This document shows, in pieces, positions 25,148-34,472 of a DNA stretch of 62,675 nt (position 1 is the first letter of the stretch; each line of letters starts with the position of its first letter). Origin of the DNA: Pedobacter borealis DSM 19626 (GTDB lineage Bacteria; Bacteroidota; Bacteroidia; Sphingobacteriales; Sphingobacteriaceae); contig NZ_JAUG01000017.1 in assembly GCF_000708285.2 (NCBI RefSeq), positions 1-62,675 of the forward strand. Reading direction: 5' to 3'. Below the pieces are notes generated by a model that saw only the letters and a program-made list of their open reading frames with translations, searched no databases and had not been told where the DNA came from. The position numbers and the translations under genes are program-made.

Positions 25148-27154
25148 TTAGTCGTAAAAGTTCCAGCTCACGCCAAATTTTAATAGGGCATCTTGCATGG
25201 GGTATCTATTAACCGTGTAATAACCCGGTTGGAATAAACCCTGATTCACAAAATCATATTTAACAAAAATATTGGCCCTTTTTAAATTTGCTTTAAAAAA
25301 GACATCAATTACTGGTTTTGATACCAGGTTGGTTGGATTGCGCTCATCAATATAAAACTGCGCTGTTGCAGGTGAATATAAGTAGTTTGCATATTCAGAA
25401 TTGTACCTCACATCAAATCCCACGTTAGCCTTTAATACTTTAAAAAAAGTATTATCAAAATAAATACTGTTATAAGTATAAAGTTCAGGTGTTCTTAACA
25501 CTGCATTTTTATCTGTTTTTTGATAAGCGATATAATTTTCCATCACAAACTTACCAAACCTCGATTTCTTTGATACATCCAACCTGATTAAGCTAATATC
25601 GGCAGTAGCCTGTTTTGGTAAAATGGCAGTTGTACCATTGGTATGGTCGGCGGCAAAATAAACGTAGCTACTGGTTAAAAAATATTTGGCTCCGGCAGTA
25701 AAACCATACTTATCATTGATATAGTTAAATGATAAATTGGCAATTTTAGTGTTCTTAAAATCGCTGTTTGTCCATTGGTAATGGTTGCCATGATAGTAAT
25801 TAAAAATAGCCGCTGGCGATTGGTTTTGTACATAAGCACCCAACTCGATCCTTCCTATGGTTTTACCTAAAAGGATTTTACTTTTTGCTTCATATAAGTA
25901 ATCGCCTGCATTTTCACCTTGCAAAATTTGCTGTACATCTAAATTGAAATCGATATTATTAGAGAACCGATAGCCCGCTGCACCTAAAATGGTAATGTTT
26001 TGATAAGCAAACCTACTGCGCTCGTAATTGGTTGCATCTTGTTTTATACCAAGATATTCGTGTTTATAATAATCGTGTTTAATCCCCGCATCAACCTTCA
26101 GTTCATTTTTTATAACCGAACTATTTTTTGGTCTTAAAAAGAAACTATAAATAAATTCATTTTTGATATGTTTTACATGGGTCGAATCATTCGTAAATAT
26201 TGTGCTCGCAATTCCAGGAGGCAGTACATGATTAACATCCGTTCCATTTTTGTAGAAATCGAAACTGTCGTTATTATACTCAAACGTATACGAAACCTTG
26301 TTGGTTGGTAAAACAGCATTGTTAACATTTGCAGAGGTATCTATCCTTCCTACATAATAAGTTTGCTTTAAGAAAACGGTGTTTTTACGGTACAAATTTC
26401 TTGAGTCTGATAAATTTACCGGTTCTGCCTCTCTTGCAATTTTGGCATAATCAGGGTCGAATAAACCTGTAGCTACGGTAGAGCCATTCTCGTAGGCACG
26501 CATGGTATTAAAAATTGCCGATGCCCACATATTGTAACGTTTGCTTGGCGATTGATACCATGAAAATACGGCAACGTTCAAATTATCGCCACGTTGTCTG
26601 GCGTAAAAGCCTCTGGAATCGCCACGGTTAAAATTAACGCCGACGTTCCAGTTTTTTTTAATATTCTGTGTGTGGATGGCTCTAAAAAGCTGCTCTTTTT
26701 GTCCGGCACTAACAAAATACAAGCTGGTAAAAGGGGTTCTGGCCTGATAGTAAATAATATCTTCAGGCGTTAAAGCGTAATAATCAAGCGAATGAAATCC
26801 TGCGTCAAAGCCAATCCTTTTACTAGGCTCGTATAATAATGGCCTTGCTGCCAAGCCCATATTACCATTGTTTATGGTTGGGTGCAAGGGCTGTAAAAGC
26901 GGGCTGTAATTCTGGATATTCGTAGTTGAGGTATCTAAAGGCAGCAGTACAATACTATCTTTAGTTAACGACAGCTTGGTAAACCTGATATATTTTGCGG
27001 TAAAAACGACAGAATCCTTCCCCGAGTCTAGTTTCTTCCGAACAGAATCCAATTCTTTGTTGGTACCAACACTTGTTTTTAAATCTTGTGCAAAGGTTTT
27101 GTTAATGCCTAACAGCAGTAAGAGAAAAAAACAGATTTTAACGACTTTATGCAT
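25148..27154 (-). CDS. Putative outer-membrane porin (Bacteroidetes 'putative porin' family)
   Basis: This 668-residue protein has a signal peptide (about 1-22) and a long beta-barrel region that ends in LLKFGVSWNFYD, with an aromatic near the C-terminus. Family-typical segments include NWNVGVNFNRGDSRGFYARQ and YSFFLRPKNSS. Its start overlaps nothing; it lies 1 bp after the purine nucleoside phosphorylase stop and so is the last gene of an lpxK-pnp-porin unit. The substrate of the pore is unknown. Confidence 0.85.
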   Translation of the reverse strand: MHKVVKICFFLLLLLGINKTFAQDLKTSVGTNKELDSVRKKLDSGKDSVVFTAKYIRFTKLSLTKDSIVLLPLDTSTTNIQNYSPLLQPLHPTINNGNMGLAARPLLYEPSKRIGFDAGFHSLDYYALTPEDIIYYQARTPFTSLYFVSAGQKEQLFRAIHTQNIKKNWNVGVNFNRGDSRGFYARQRGDNLNVAVFSWYQSPSKRYNMWASAIFNTMRAYENGSTVATGLFDPDYAKIAREAEPVNLSDSRNLYRKNTVFLKQTYYVGRIDTSANVNNAVLPTNKVSYTFEYNNDSFDFYKNGTDVNHVLPPGIASTIFTNDSTHVKHIKNEFIYSFFLRPKNSSVIKNELKVDAGIKHDYYKHEYLGIKQDATNYERSRFAYQNITILGAAGYRFSNNIDFNLDVQQILQGENAGDYLYEAKSKILLGKTIGRIELGAYVQNQSPAAIFNYYHGNHYQWTNSDFKNTKIANLSFNYINDKYGFTAGAKYFLTSSYVYFAADHTNGTTAILPKQATADISLIRLDVSKKSRFGKFVMENYIAYQKTDKNAVLRTPELYTYNSIYFDNTFFKVLKANVGFDVRYNSEYANYLYSPATAQFYIDERNPTNLVSKPVIDVFFKANLKRANIFVKYDFVNQGLFQPGYYTVNRYPMQDALLKFGVSWNFYD

Positions 27155-27155
27155 T

Positions 27156-27971
27156 TTATAGTTCAGAAATTAAGCGGGTTAAAATCTCCGTCATTTTAGG
27201 CTCGGCTTTGGCGGCTGCTGCTAAAATTTCTTCTAAATTAAAAGGTTGCAGATCTTCCGGAAAACCCTCATCCGTTAACACGGAGATGGCAAAAACAGGT
27301 AAACCAGCGTGGTTGGCCACAATAACCTCAGGCACGGTACTCATACCAACGGCATCAGCGCCAATTAAACGCAGGTATTTATACTCAGCTTTGGTTTCTA
27401 AATTCGGTCCGGAAACGGCAACGTATACCCCTTTATGACAGTTAATATCTACATCTTTAGCTATTTCCAGCGCTTTAGCTATGATATCGCGTTTATAGGG
27501 CTGGCTCATATCCGGGAAACGGGGCCCTAATTCACTTTCGATTAAACCACGCAATGGGTTATCTGGCTGCAGATTAATATGATCGTCGATAATCATTAAA
27601 TCACCCTTTTTAAACTCAGGATTTAACGAGCCCGCAGCATTAGATACAATTAAGTTTTCTATACCCAAACCTTTCATTACCCTAACCGGGAAGGTAATCT
27701 GTTGCATGCTGTAACCTTCATAATAATGTAGGCGCCCTTGCATGGCAATAATTTTCTTCCCGTTCAATGTTCCAAAAATCAGTTTCCCACTATGAAATTC
27801 TAAAGTAGAAATTGGAAAATTTGGAATATTAGAATACATCAATTGATGCTCAACTTCGATTTCTTTTACCAAGCCACCCAAGCCAGTACCTAAAATAATC
27901 CCTATTTCTGGCTTAAAATTCTCTGTTTTACGTTTTATATATTCAACGGTTTCTTCTATTGCTCTTAACAT
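27156..27971 (-). CDS. Purine-nucleoside phosphorylase
   Basis: This 271-residue enzyme cleaves inosine and guanosine with phosphate to give base plus ribose-1-phosphate, for purine salvage. It is of the trimeric type (PNP/MTAP family), shown by ILGTGLGGL, MQGRLHYYEGY (phosphate and substrate site), VSNAAGSLNPEF and GADAVGMSTVPEV. It overlaps the end of lpxK by 29 bp and lies 1 bp from the porin gene, so these are translationally or transcriptionally coupled although functionally unrelated. Confidence 0.95.
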   Translation of the reverse strand: MLRAIEETVEYIKRKTENFKPEIGIILGTGLGGLVKEIEVEHQLMYSNIPNFPISTLEFHSGKLIFGTLNGKKIIAMQGRLHYYEGYSMQQITFPVRVMKGLGIENLIVSNAAGSLNPEFKKGDLMIIDDHINLQPDNPLRGLIESELGPRFPDMSQPYKRDIIAKALEIAKDVDINCHKGVYVAVSGPNLETKAEYKYLRLIGADAVGMSTVPEVIVANHAGLPVFAISVLTDEGFPEDLQPFNLEEILAAAAKAEPKMTEILTRLISEL

Positions 27972-29004
27972 AGTTTAAAATGAGTTCGTCAAAGGTAATC
28001 TTATCTTCTTCAAATAATTCAACCTCTATGGGTAAATAATATACAGGTAAATCTACCAGTAAATCTTCAAATCCGGTAGCTCTTAAACGCTTGCTATCCT
28101 TTTCTGTTGTGATAATGATTTTATCTTTTTTAGCACCGGCCATAAAAACCGATTTAAACTTCTTAATATCGTCATTTTTAAAAGCATAATGATCCCGAAA
28201 TTCCTGGTGTTTAATGGTTTTAGTATATTTTTCAAGCTCTTCTATTAACGGAGCGGGGTTTGCAATTCCGGTGAGCAGGAAAATTTCGAAATCTCTAATC
28301 GACCCGAGCGTGCGACTTTCGTTACGGTATAAATGGATAAGATTGCCATACTTGAGATAAGAATGTAATACCGGTTGATTGGCATTTGGCTGCAGTTCAT
28401 TTATAGCGGCCTGCTGGGCAACATGTAACAAAGGAACCGGCGATTTTGTGACCAATAATATATCGGCCCTTTTACGCGAGGAGAAAACATCTCTTAAATT
28501 TCCCGCCGGCAATAAAAACTGTAAAGTACCCAACTTGCTAAATTCGAAAAGCAAAATATTAAAACCTGCTCTTACTGCGCGGTGCTGAAAGGCATCATCA
28601 AGGATAATTAAATCATGACTCTCTTTCAATTGCTTAATCCCATTCACGCGGTCTTCGCAAACAGCAACGGTAACATTTGCAAATTTTTGATGGTACTGTA
28701 AAGGTTCATCCCCTATCGTTTCGGCAGTTGCTGCGCTATCAGCTACAATGAAGCCTTTTGTTTTCCGGCCATATCCCCTACTGAGTATGGCGATTTTATA
28801 ACCGGCCAGCAACTTCACTAAATATTCTGTTGTTGGTGTTTTGCCCGATCCGCCAACGGCTAAATTGCCTACACAGATTACCGGCAAATCGAACTTTACA
28901 GATCGCATCAATCCCCAATCATAAAGTTTTTTACGGAGGAGAATAGCCATTCCATAAATGATCGAAAAAGGAAGTAGTAAAAGGCGTAGATAGTTCAGTA
29001 GCAT
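27943..29004 (-). CDS. lpxK: Tetraacyldisaccharide 4'-kinase
   Basis: This 353-residue enzyme phosphorylates the 4' position of the tetraacyl disaccharide precursor of lipid A, at the inner face of the inner membrane. The P-loop GNLAVGGSGKTP is at residues 46-57, after a hydrophobic N-terminal anchor (about 4-22). The motifs SRGYGRK, GDEPLQY and ILDDAFQHR are all present. Length fits Bacteroidetes LpxK. It is the first gene of the lpxK-pnp-porin unit. Its presence shows that the organism makes LPS. Confidence 0.96.
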   Translation of the reverse strand: MLLNYLRLLLLPFSIIYGMAILLRKKLYDWGLMRSVKFDLPVICVGNLAVGGSGKTPTTEYLVKLLAGYKIAILSRGYGRKTKGFIVADSAATAETIGDEPLQYHQKFANVTVAVCEDRVNGIKQLKESHDLIILDDAFQHRAVRAGFNILLFEFSKLGTLQFLLPAGNLRDVFSSRKRADILLVTKSPVPLLHVAQQAAINELQPNANQPVLHSYLKYGNLIHLYRNESRTLGSIRDFEIFLLTGIANPAPLIEELEKYTKTIKHQEFRDHYAFKNDDIKKFKSVFMAGAKKDKIIITTEKDSKRLRATGFEDLLVDLPVYYLPIEVELFEEDKITFDELILNYVKSNRRNR

Positions 29005-29596
29005 ATCGTGGCTTCAAAAATACTGATTATTTAAAAAAGAAAGGCATGGCCCAGTTAAGCAACCGTTAACCAGATGAAATGGTTTGCCGGAATTTTATGT
29101 TAATGAGCATAATTGCAAACCAGGTAGCTAAATTTTTAAAGATTTTTTAGAAAAGCTTGTCAGTAGTATAATTAATGATAGTCGGGCTTTCCGCTAAACC
29201 TTTTGTTATAGAAAAACAAAAGTGTATCGCTGCAATCCCGTTTAATTAGAAGCAACCGTGCTACTATTAAAGGTTTTGAACCTTCTAAAAGAAACAATCA
29301 TCGTTTACAAAGGATAAAATCGTGTAGTTATTTTCAGCTAACGCTCGTTTCTAACGAGTGTTGAATATATCATCGTTTTAAACGATGGAATCGTATAGCT
29401 ATTTCTGCGCTCGTTTGGAAACGAGCGCAAACGAAACTGTCAGATGGTAACATCTGACAGCACCTTGTTCGGACAGCACATTGCACACCCAACTCGGTGC
29501 CCTCTGTGTTTTTCTCTCCATGATCTCAGTGGTTAAAGAAGCTTAAATGGAACAAACCCGAATTTTAAATGTTATATTGGGATTCCATCTTATCAT
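29005..29596. other. Intergenic stretch rich in hairpins
   Basis: No gene is seen between lpxK and the polyketide operon. The stretch holds palindromes at 29344-29358 (CTCGTTTCTAACGAG), 29371-29387 (CATCGTTTTAAACGATG), 29407-29428 (arms GCGCTCGTTT / AAACGAGCGC) and 29437-29460 (the AGATGGTAACATCT core also found at 18646-18867). Similar CTCGTT/AACGAG hairpins are found at 49335-49470. Confidence 0.6.
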
Positions 29597-30724
29597 ATGC
29601 AGGCCGAAACAGAAATTTTAATTATTGGTGGTGGATTGGCAGGTTTAACAGCTGCACTTCACCTGAATAAGGCGGGTTTAAATGTTACGTTGATCGAAAA
29701 AGATACCTATCCCCACCATAAAGTTTGCGGCGAATATATTTCGAATGAGGTGCTCCCTTATTTTGAATGGCTCGGTTTGGATATTGAAAATCTGGCACCC
29801 ACATTAATAAGCGAATTGCTTTTCACTTCCCTTTCTGGCAAAAGCATAAAAACTAAATTATCCCTTGGCGGCTTTGGTTTAAGCAGATACACCATCGATC
29901 ATTATCTCTATACCGAACTGATCAGGAGAAAAATAAACATAATTCATAATCGCGTAGTACAGATTAACTTTGCCAACAATCAATTTACGGTAACAACTGC
30001 TAAAAACGCTTTTGTTGCAGCTTACGTTATTGGCGCTTATGGAAAAAGATCAGCAATTGATGTTAAGCTAAACCGGAATTTCATCAATAAACAATCACCC
30101 TATCTGGCAGTTAAAGCACATTATAAAGCCGATTTTCCCAATAATCTGGTAAGCCTTCATAATTTTGAAGGTGGCTATTGTGGCGTTTCGAAGGTTGAAA
30201 ATGACCGATTGAATATCTGTTACCTAGCTAACTATGAGCGTTTCAAAAAACACAAAAACCTGCTTGCCTTCCAGGAAAACGCACTCTATAAAAACAGGCA
30301 TTTGAAAGCTATTTTCGAAAATGCTACCTGTTTATTCGATGCACCATTAACCATCAGTCAGATTTCTTTCGAAACTAAAGAACCTGTGTATAACCATATT
30401 TTAATGATTGGCGATACTGCCGGATTAATTCATCCACTTTGTGGCAATGGTATGGCCATGGCCATTCACAGTGCCAAAATTGTTTCAGAACTTTTACATC
30501 AAAGAATGGAGGGAAAAATTGGTTCGCGTGTAGCATTGGAAAAAACTTATACTTTACACTGGAACAAGGAATTTAAAAGCCGCTTAAAAATGGGCAGTGT
30601 ATTATCTTCTTTATTGAGGAACAATAAATTCGAGAGTTTGGCCATGAATGCGTTAACTAAAATGCCCTTTCTTCTCCATAAAATAATTAAACAGACACAT
30701 GGTAAACCGATCAATATTTTATAA
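29597..30724 (+). CDS. FAD-dependent oxidoreductase of the polyketide operon (geranylgeranyl-reductase-like)
   Basis: This 375-residue flavoprotein has an N-terminal dinucleotide-binding motif GGGLAGLTAA at residues 11-20, the EKDTYPHHKVCGEYIS segment typical of geranylgeranyl-reductase/hydroxylase relatives, and the second FAD motif GDTAGLIHPLCGNGMAMA near residue 275. It is the first gene of a seven-gene operon, 3 bp before the methyltransferase. In phenolic lipid pathways, flavoproteins next to type III synthases hydroxylate the ring. Hydroxylation, or reduction of a double bond, is the likely job here, inferred from context. Confidence 0.85.
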   Translation: MQAETEILIIGGGLAGLTAALHLNKAGLNVTLIEKDTYPHHKVCGEYISNEVLPYFEWLGLDIENLAPTLISELLFTSLSGKSIKTKLSLGGFGLSRYTIDHYLYTELIRRKINIIHNRVVQINFANNQFTVTTAKNAFVAAYVIGAYGKRSAIDVKLNRNFINKQSPYLAVKAHYKADFPNNLVSLHNFEGGYCGVSKVENDRLNICYLANYERFKKHKNLLAFQENALYKNRHLKAIFENATCLFDAPLTISQISFETKEPVYNHILMIGDTAGLIHPLCGNGMAMAIHSAKIVSELLHQRMEGKIGSRVALEKTYTLHWNKEFKSRLKMGSVLSSLLRNNKFESLAMNALTKMPFLLHKIIKQTHGKPINIL

Positions 30725-30727
30725 TAA

Positions 30728-31441
30728 ATGCCAGTAGATACCACATATAGAAGTACAGCGCCTGAGATTATGGATGACTTTGCCATGGAAGGTGAGATAT
30801 TACGCGATGCACTTGATAAAATAGCCAGCATCAATCAGCTCCTTGGTGGTAATAAAGTTACACTAGAAGGGATTAAAAGCTTAATCAACAGCAAACCAAA
30901 GGACGAGGTTATTCGTATTACTGATATTGGTTGTGGAAATGGCAATATGTTGCGCACTTTGGCAGATTATGCAAATAAACAAGGTTTACGTTTTATTTTA
31001 AAAGGGATAGATGCCAATAGCTTCACCATCAATCATGCGCAAAGTTTATCTAAAAACTACCCCAATATAACCTATGCCTGTAACGATATTTTTGATGACT
31101 TAAGTAAAACAGAACCGTGCGACATTATGCTTTGTACTTTAACCCTACATCATTTTAAAGATGAAGAAATTATTGATCTGCTTGAGAATTTTAAAAGGTT
31201 GGCAACAATGGGCATTGTAATAAACGACCTGCAAAGAAGTGCAGTGGCATATTACCTGTTTAAAGCATTGTGTTATGTATTCCGTTTAAATGATATGTCG
31301 AGAGAAGATGGGTTAGTATCAATTATGCGTGGGTTTAAAAGGGCAGATTTGCTTAATTACAGCAAACAATTAAAGCTAAAATCGAGTTCAATAAAATGGA
31401 AATGGGCTTTCCGCTACCAATGGATAATTAAAACAATATGA
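30728..31441 (+). CDS. Class I SAM-dependent methyltransferase of the polyketide operon
   Basis: This 237-residue protein has motif I ITDIGCGNGNMLR at about residues 59-71 and a post-motif CTLTLHHFKDEEI. These mark a class I methyltransferase of the ubiquinone/menaquinone-like small-molecule group. Its stop overlaps the ATG of the type III polyketide synthase by 4 bp (ATGA), so the two are translationally coupled. It probably O- or C-methylates the polyketide product; the acceptor atom cannot be told from sequence. Confidence 0.88.
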   Translation: MPVDTTYRSTAPEIMDDFAMEGEILRDALDKIASINQLLGGNKVTLEGIKSLINSKPKDEVIRITDIGCGNGNMLRTLADYANKQGLRFILKGIDANSFTINHAQSLSKNYPNITYACNDIFDDLSKTEPCDIMLCTLTLHHFKDEEIIDLLENFKRLATMGIVINDLQRSAVAYYLFKALCYVFRLNDMSREDGLVSIMRGFKRADLLNYSKQLKLKSSSIKWKWAFRYQWIIKTI

Positions 31442-32490
31442 GCGTAACCGTAAAAGCAGTAAGTAAAGCCTTGCCCGAATTTTGGCGGTCAACCGATGAG
31501 ATTTTGCCATTTCTAGATATTTGGCTAAAAAATCAGGATGATCGCTTGATCCGAAAGGTAAAAAAGATTTTTGAAAGTGCCGCAGTAGATAAAAGATACT
31601 CGATCATGTCGCCCGAAGAGGTTTTTAGTGATTTAAGTTTTGAGGAGCGAAACAACATTTATGTAAGGGAAGGGATAAAGCTGGGTGCCAAATGTTTGGA
31701 AACCGCACTCGAAAAAGCCAACTGGCAAGCTCAAGACCTAGATTATATCATCACGGTGAGCTGCACCGGTATCATGATCCCTTCTTTAGATGCTTATCTG
31801 ATCAACTTACTTAAACTCCGCCAGGATATCGTGCGCCTGCCGGTTACCGAAATGGGCTGTGCCGCTGGTGTATCAGGCATGATTTATGCCAAGAATTTTC
31901 TAAAAGCCAATCCCGGTAAACGGGCCGCGGTTGTTGCGGTAGAATCACCAACGGCAACCTTTCAATTAAACGATTTTTCGATGGCCAACATTGTAAGTGC
32001 AGCAATATTTGGCGATGGTGCCGCCTGTGTACTGTTAAGTTCGAATGAAGAAGATAGTGGGCCAGAGATTTTGGCTGAAGAAATGTACCATTTTTATGAT
32101 GCTGAAGAGATGATGGGATTTAAACTTACCAATACCGGATTGCAAATGGTACTGGATGTGGCAGTTCCAGAAACCATTTCGAATCATTTTCCAGCTATTA
32201 TTCATCCTTTTCTTTCCAAGAATGGACTCGACATTAATAATATAAACCATTTAATCTTCCATCCGGGTGGAAAAAAGATTATCCAGATTGTTGAAGAATT
32301 ATTCGGCCAGCTAGGCAAAAATATAGACGAAACGAAAGAAGTTTTAAGGCTTTATGGAAACATGAGCAGCGCAACGGTTCTCTATGTTTTAGAACGGATT
32401 ATGGATAAAAAGCCAATACCTGGAGAAAAAGGACTAATGTTAAGTTTTGGTCCTGGATTTTCGGCACAACGCATACTTTTACAATGGTAA
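31438..32490 (+). CDS. Type III polyketide synthase (chalcone/stilbene synthase family)
   Basis: This 350-residue homodimeric-type synthase extends an acyl starter with malonyl-CoA and cyclises it to a resorcinol, phloroglucinol or pyrone. The catalytic triad is complete: Cys141 (EMGCAAGVSG), His275 (IFHPGGKK) and Asn308 (YGNMSSATV). The GFGPG-type loop near the C-terminus reads SFGPGFSA. It is the centre of the operon, overlapping the methyltransferase and followed 18 bp later by a dehydratase. Bacterial relatives that act on long acyl chains make alkylresorcinols or alkylpyrones; that is the most likely chemistry here. Confidence 0.94.
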   Translation: MSVTVKAVSKALPEFWRSTDEILPFLDIWLKNQDDRLIRKVKKIFESAAVDKRYSIMSPEEVFSDLSFEERNNIYVREGIKLGAKCLETALEKANWQAQDLDYIITVSCTGIMIPSLDAYLINLLKLRQDIVRLPVTEMGCAAGVSGMIYAKNFLKANPGKRAAVVAVESPTATFQLNDFSMANIVSAAIFGDGAACVLLSSNEEDSGPEILAEEMYHFYDAEEMMGFKLTNTGLQMVLDVAVPETISNHFPAIIHPFLSKNGLDINNINHLIFHPGGKKIIQIVEELFGQLGKNIDETKEVLRLYGNMSSATVLYVLERIMDKKPIPGEKGLMLSFGPGFSAQRILLQW

Positions 32491-32508
32491 TCATTCAACT
32501 AATCACTA

Positions 32509-32949
32509 ATGAAAAAAGAGATCTTAGCTAAACTCCCTTACGGCAAATCTTTTCTATTTGTTGATGAGTTGCTGCATGTTGACGAAAACGGCGTAACCGG
32601 GACATATACCTATCTTGAAAACCTTCCATTTTACGAGGGTCATTTTAAAGACCGTCCGGTAACGCCCGCGGTGATCCTCACTGAAACCATGGCACAGATT
32701 GGATTGGTTTGTTTAGGTATTTACCTGTTAAAGAATGATACAAGTCAAAATGTAGCCATAGCCATGACTTCAAACGCTATTGACTTTTTAAAACCGGTTT
32801 ACCCTGGTGAGCAGGTTACGGTAACGAGTGAGAAAGTTTATTTTAGGTTTAATAAACTGAGTTGCAAAGTAAAAATGGAAAATGCAGCAGGCGAAATGGT
32901 TTGCAAAGGAAATATTTCTGGAATGTTAATTTCGAAAGAAAATGGATAA
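32509..32949 (+). CDS. Hotdog-fold 3-hydroxyacyl-ACP dehydratase (FabZ/FabA-like)
   Basis: This 146-residue protein has the FabZ active-site region GHFKDRPVTPAVILTETMAQ, with His45 and Glu59 at the catalytic positions. The canonical PxxPG turn is changed to PVTPA. It should dehydrate 3-hydroxyacyl-ACP while an acyl chain is built. Its end overlaps the ketosynthase start by 8 bp. With the neighbouring ketosynthase and ACP it looks like a dedicated starter-chain module rather than the housekeeping fatty-acid enzyme. Confidence 0.87.
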   Translation: MKKEILAKLPYGKSFLFVDELLHVDENGVTGTYTYLENLPFYEGHFKDRPVTPAVILTETMAQIGLVCLGIYLLKNDTSQNVAIAMTSNAIDFLKPVYPGEQVTVTSEKVYFRFNKLSCKVKMENAAGEMVCKGNISGMLISKENG

Positions 32950-34219
32950 CAGGGTTGTAATTACCGGCTTAGGCGTATGCGCACCCAATGGCACCACCAT
33001 TGATGAGTTTTCTGAGGCCATAAAAAAAGGGCTTTCAGGCATCCGCCATCAGCCCGATCTGGAAGCCTTAAACTTCTCTTGTCAGATAGCAGGCAAACCA
33101 GTACTTAGCGAAGAGCGGATCAGCCAATATTTTACACCGCTTGAATTACGAAACCTAAACAGTACAGGAATTATATATGGTGTTATTGCTGGTTTGGATG
33201 CCTGGAAAGATGCGGGCTTAACCATCGAAAATAATGAAGCGCCCGACTGGGACAGCGGTACTATTTTCGGAACAGGCACTTCGGGTATAGATAAATTTAG
33301 ATGGGCAATTAATAAAATAGATGCGCTCGAAATCAAAAAGCTAGGAAGTTCTGTAGTGATACAAACCATGGCCAGCGGCGTAAGTGCATTTATCAGCGGC
33401 AAGCTCGGCTTAGGTAATCAGGTAAGCACCAATTCATCTGCCTGCGCAACAGGAGCAGAAAGTATATTGCTGGCTTACGAAAGAATTAAGACAGGTCAGG
33501 CGATAAGAATGTTAGCAGGAAGTACCAGCGATAGCGGCCCTTACATCTGGGGCGGTTTTGATGCCATGAAAGTTTGCACCTTTAAACACAATGATGAACC
33601 TGAAAAAGGTAGCCGCCCTATGAGTGCAACGGCAAGTGGTTTTGTACCAGGAAGCGGCGCGGGTGCTTTGGTATTAGAATCGCTCGAAAGCGCGGTGGCT
33701 AGAAAAGCCAAAATATATGGCGAAGTACTCGGAGGCCATATCAATTCTGGCGGTCAGCGGGGCTTAGGTACGATGACTGCACCAAATCCTACCGCTGTAC
33801 AGCGATGTATCCAAACAGCATTAAAAAATGCGGGTATTGAAGCCCGGGAAATCGATGTGATTAATGGCCATCTTACTGCAACAACCAAAGATGCCCTGGA
33901 AATAGAAAACTGGAAAGCAGCACTACAACTACCTGCAGATGATTTTCCGTACATCAATTCTGTAAAAGGTCTGATTGGCCATTGTATTGCAGCATCAGGG
34001 AGCATAGAATGTGTAGCCTCAATGCTTGAGCTTTCAGAAGGATTTATTTTTCCCAATATCAATTGCGAAGACCTAAGCCCCGAGATTACCGCTTTAATTG
34101 ATGCGAAATGCATTCCACAAACCTTAATTCATAAACCATTTAATATCTTAGCTAAAGCCAGTTTTGGTTTTGGTGATATTAACGCCTGCATTATTTTTAA
34201 AAAATATACCCATGAATAA
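32942..34219 (+). CDS. Beta-ketoacyl-ACP synthase (KAS II-like)
   Basis: This 425-residue condensing enzyme carries the Cys-His-His triad: Cys168 (NSSACATGAES), His310 (NGHLTATTKD) and His347 (KGLIGHCIAASG). The second motif is unusual, because NGHLTATTKDA replaces the normal HGTGT-PxxD, so this is a divergent specialised ketosynthase. It overlaps both neighbours by 8 bp. The expected role is elongation of an acyl chain on the operon's own ACP. Confidence 0.9.
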   Translation: MDNRVVITGLGVCAPNGTTIDEFSEAIKKGLSGIRHQPDLEALNFSCQIAGKPVLSEERISQYFTPLELRNLNSTGIIYGVIAGLDAWKDAGLTIENNEAPDWDSGTIFGTGTSGIDKFRWAINKIDALEIKKLGSSVVIQTMASGVSAFISGKLGLGNQVSTNSSACATGAESILLAYERIKTGQAIRMLAGSTSDSGPYIWGGFDAMKVCTFKHNDEPEKGSRPMSATASGFVPGSGAGALVLESLESAVARKAKIYGEVLGGHINSGGQRGLGTMTAPNPTAVQRCIQTALKNAGIEAREIDVINGHLTATTKDALEIENWKAALQLPADDFPYINSVKGLIGHCIAASGSIECVASMLELSEGFIFPNINCEDLSPEITALIDAKCIPQTLIHKPFNILAKASFGFGDINACIIFKKYTHE

Positions 34220-34472
34220 AGAAGAGATCATCGAAGCCTTAAAAACAATAGTTGAACCTTATAGCGAGGAGGTATTAGCCTTGGCACATATTGACGAAAA
34301 CACCGATTTTATAAACGATTTAAAAATAAATTCGGCCAACCTGGTTGATATTGTTTTAGATATTGAAGAGAAATTCAATATCGAAATAGACAACGATTCG
34401 ATGGCTAAAATGCTTACAGTAAAAGCCACCACCGAAATTATAGCTCAAAAACTGGAAGCGCATGCTGGGTAA
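34212..34472 (+). CDS. Acyl carrier protein
   Basis: This 86-residue acidic protein is a carrier domain with the phosphopantetheine serine at residue 41, in the motif INSANL (instead of the usual DSL). The start is taken at the ATG at 34212, overlapping the ketosynthase stop by 8 bp (ATGAATAA). An upstream in-frame start at 34164 would add 16 residues translated from the ketosynthase gene and is less likely. The gene overlaps the phosphopantetheinyl transferase by 11 bp. Confidence 0.9.
   Translation: MNKEEIIEALKTIVEPYSEEVLALAHIDENTDFINDLKINSANLVDIVLDIEEKFNIEIDNDSMAKMLTVKATTEIIAQKLEAHAG

Noticed and set aside
34164..34211. Upstream start for the acyl carrier protein
   Set aside because: The extra 16 residues come from the end of the ketosynthase gene in another frame; the ATG at 34212 gives the normal ACP length.
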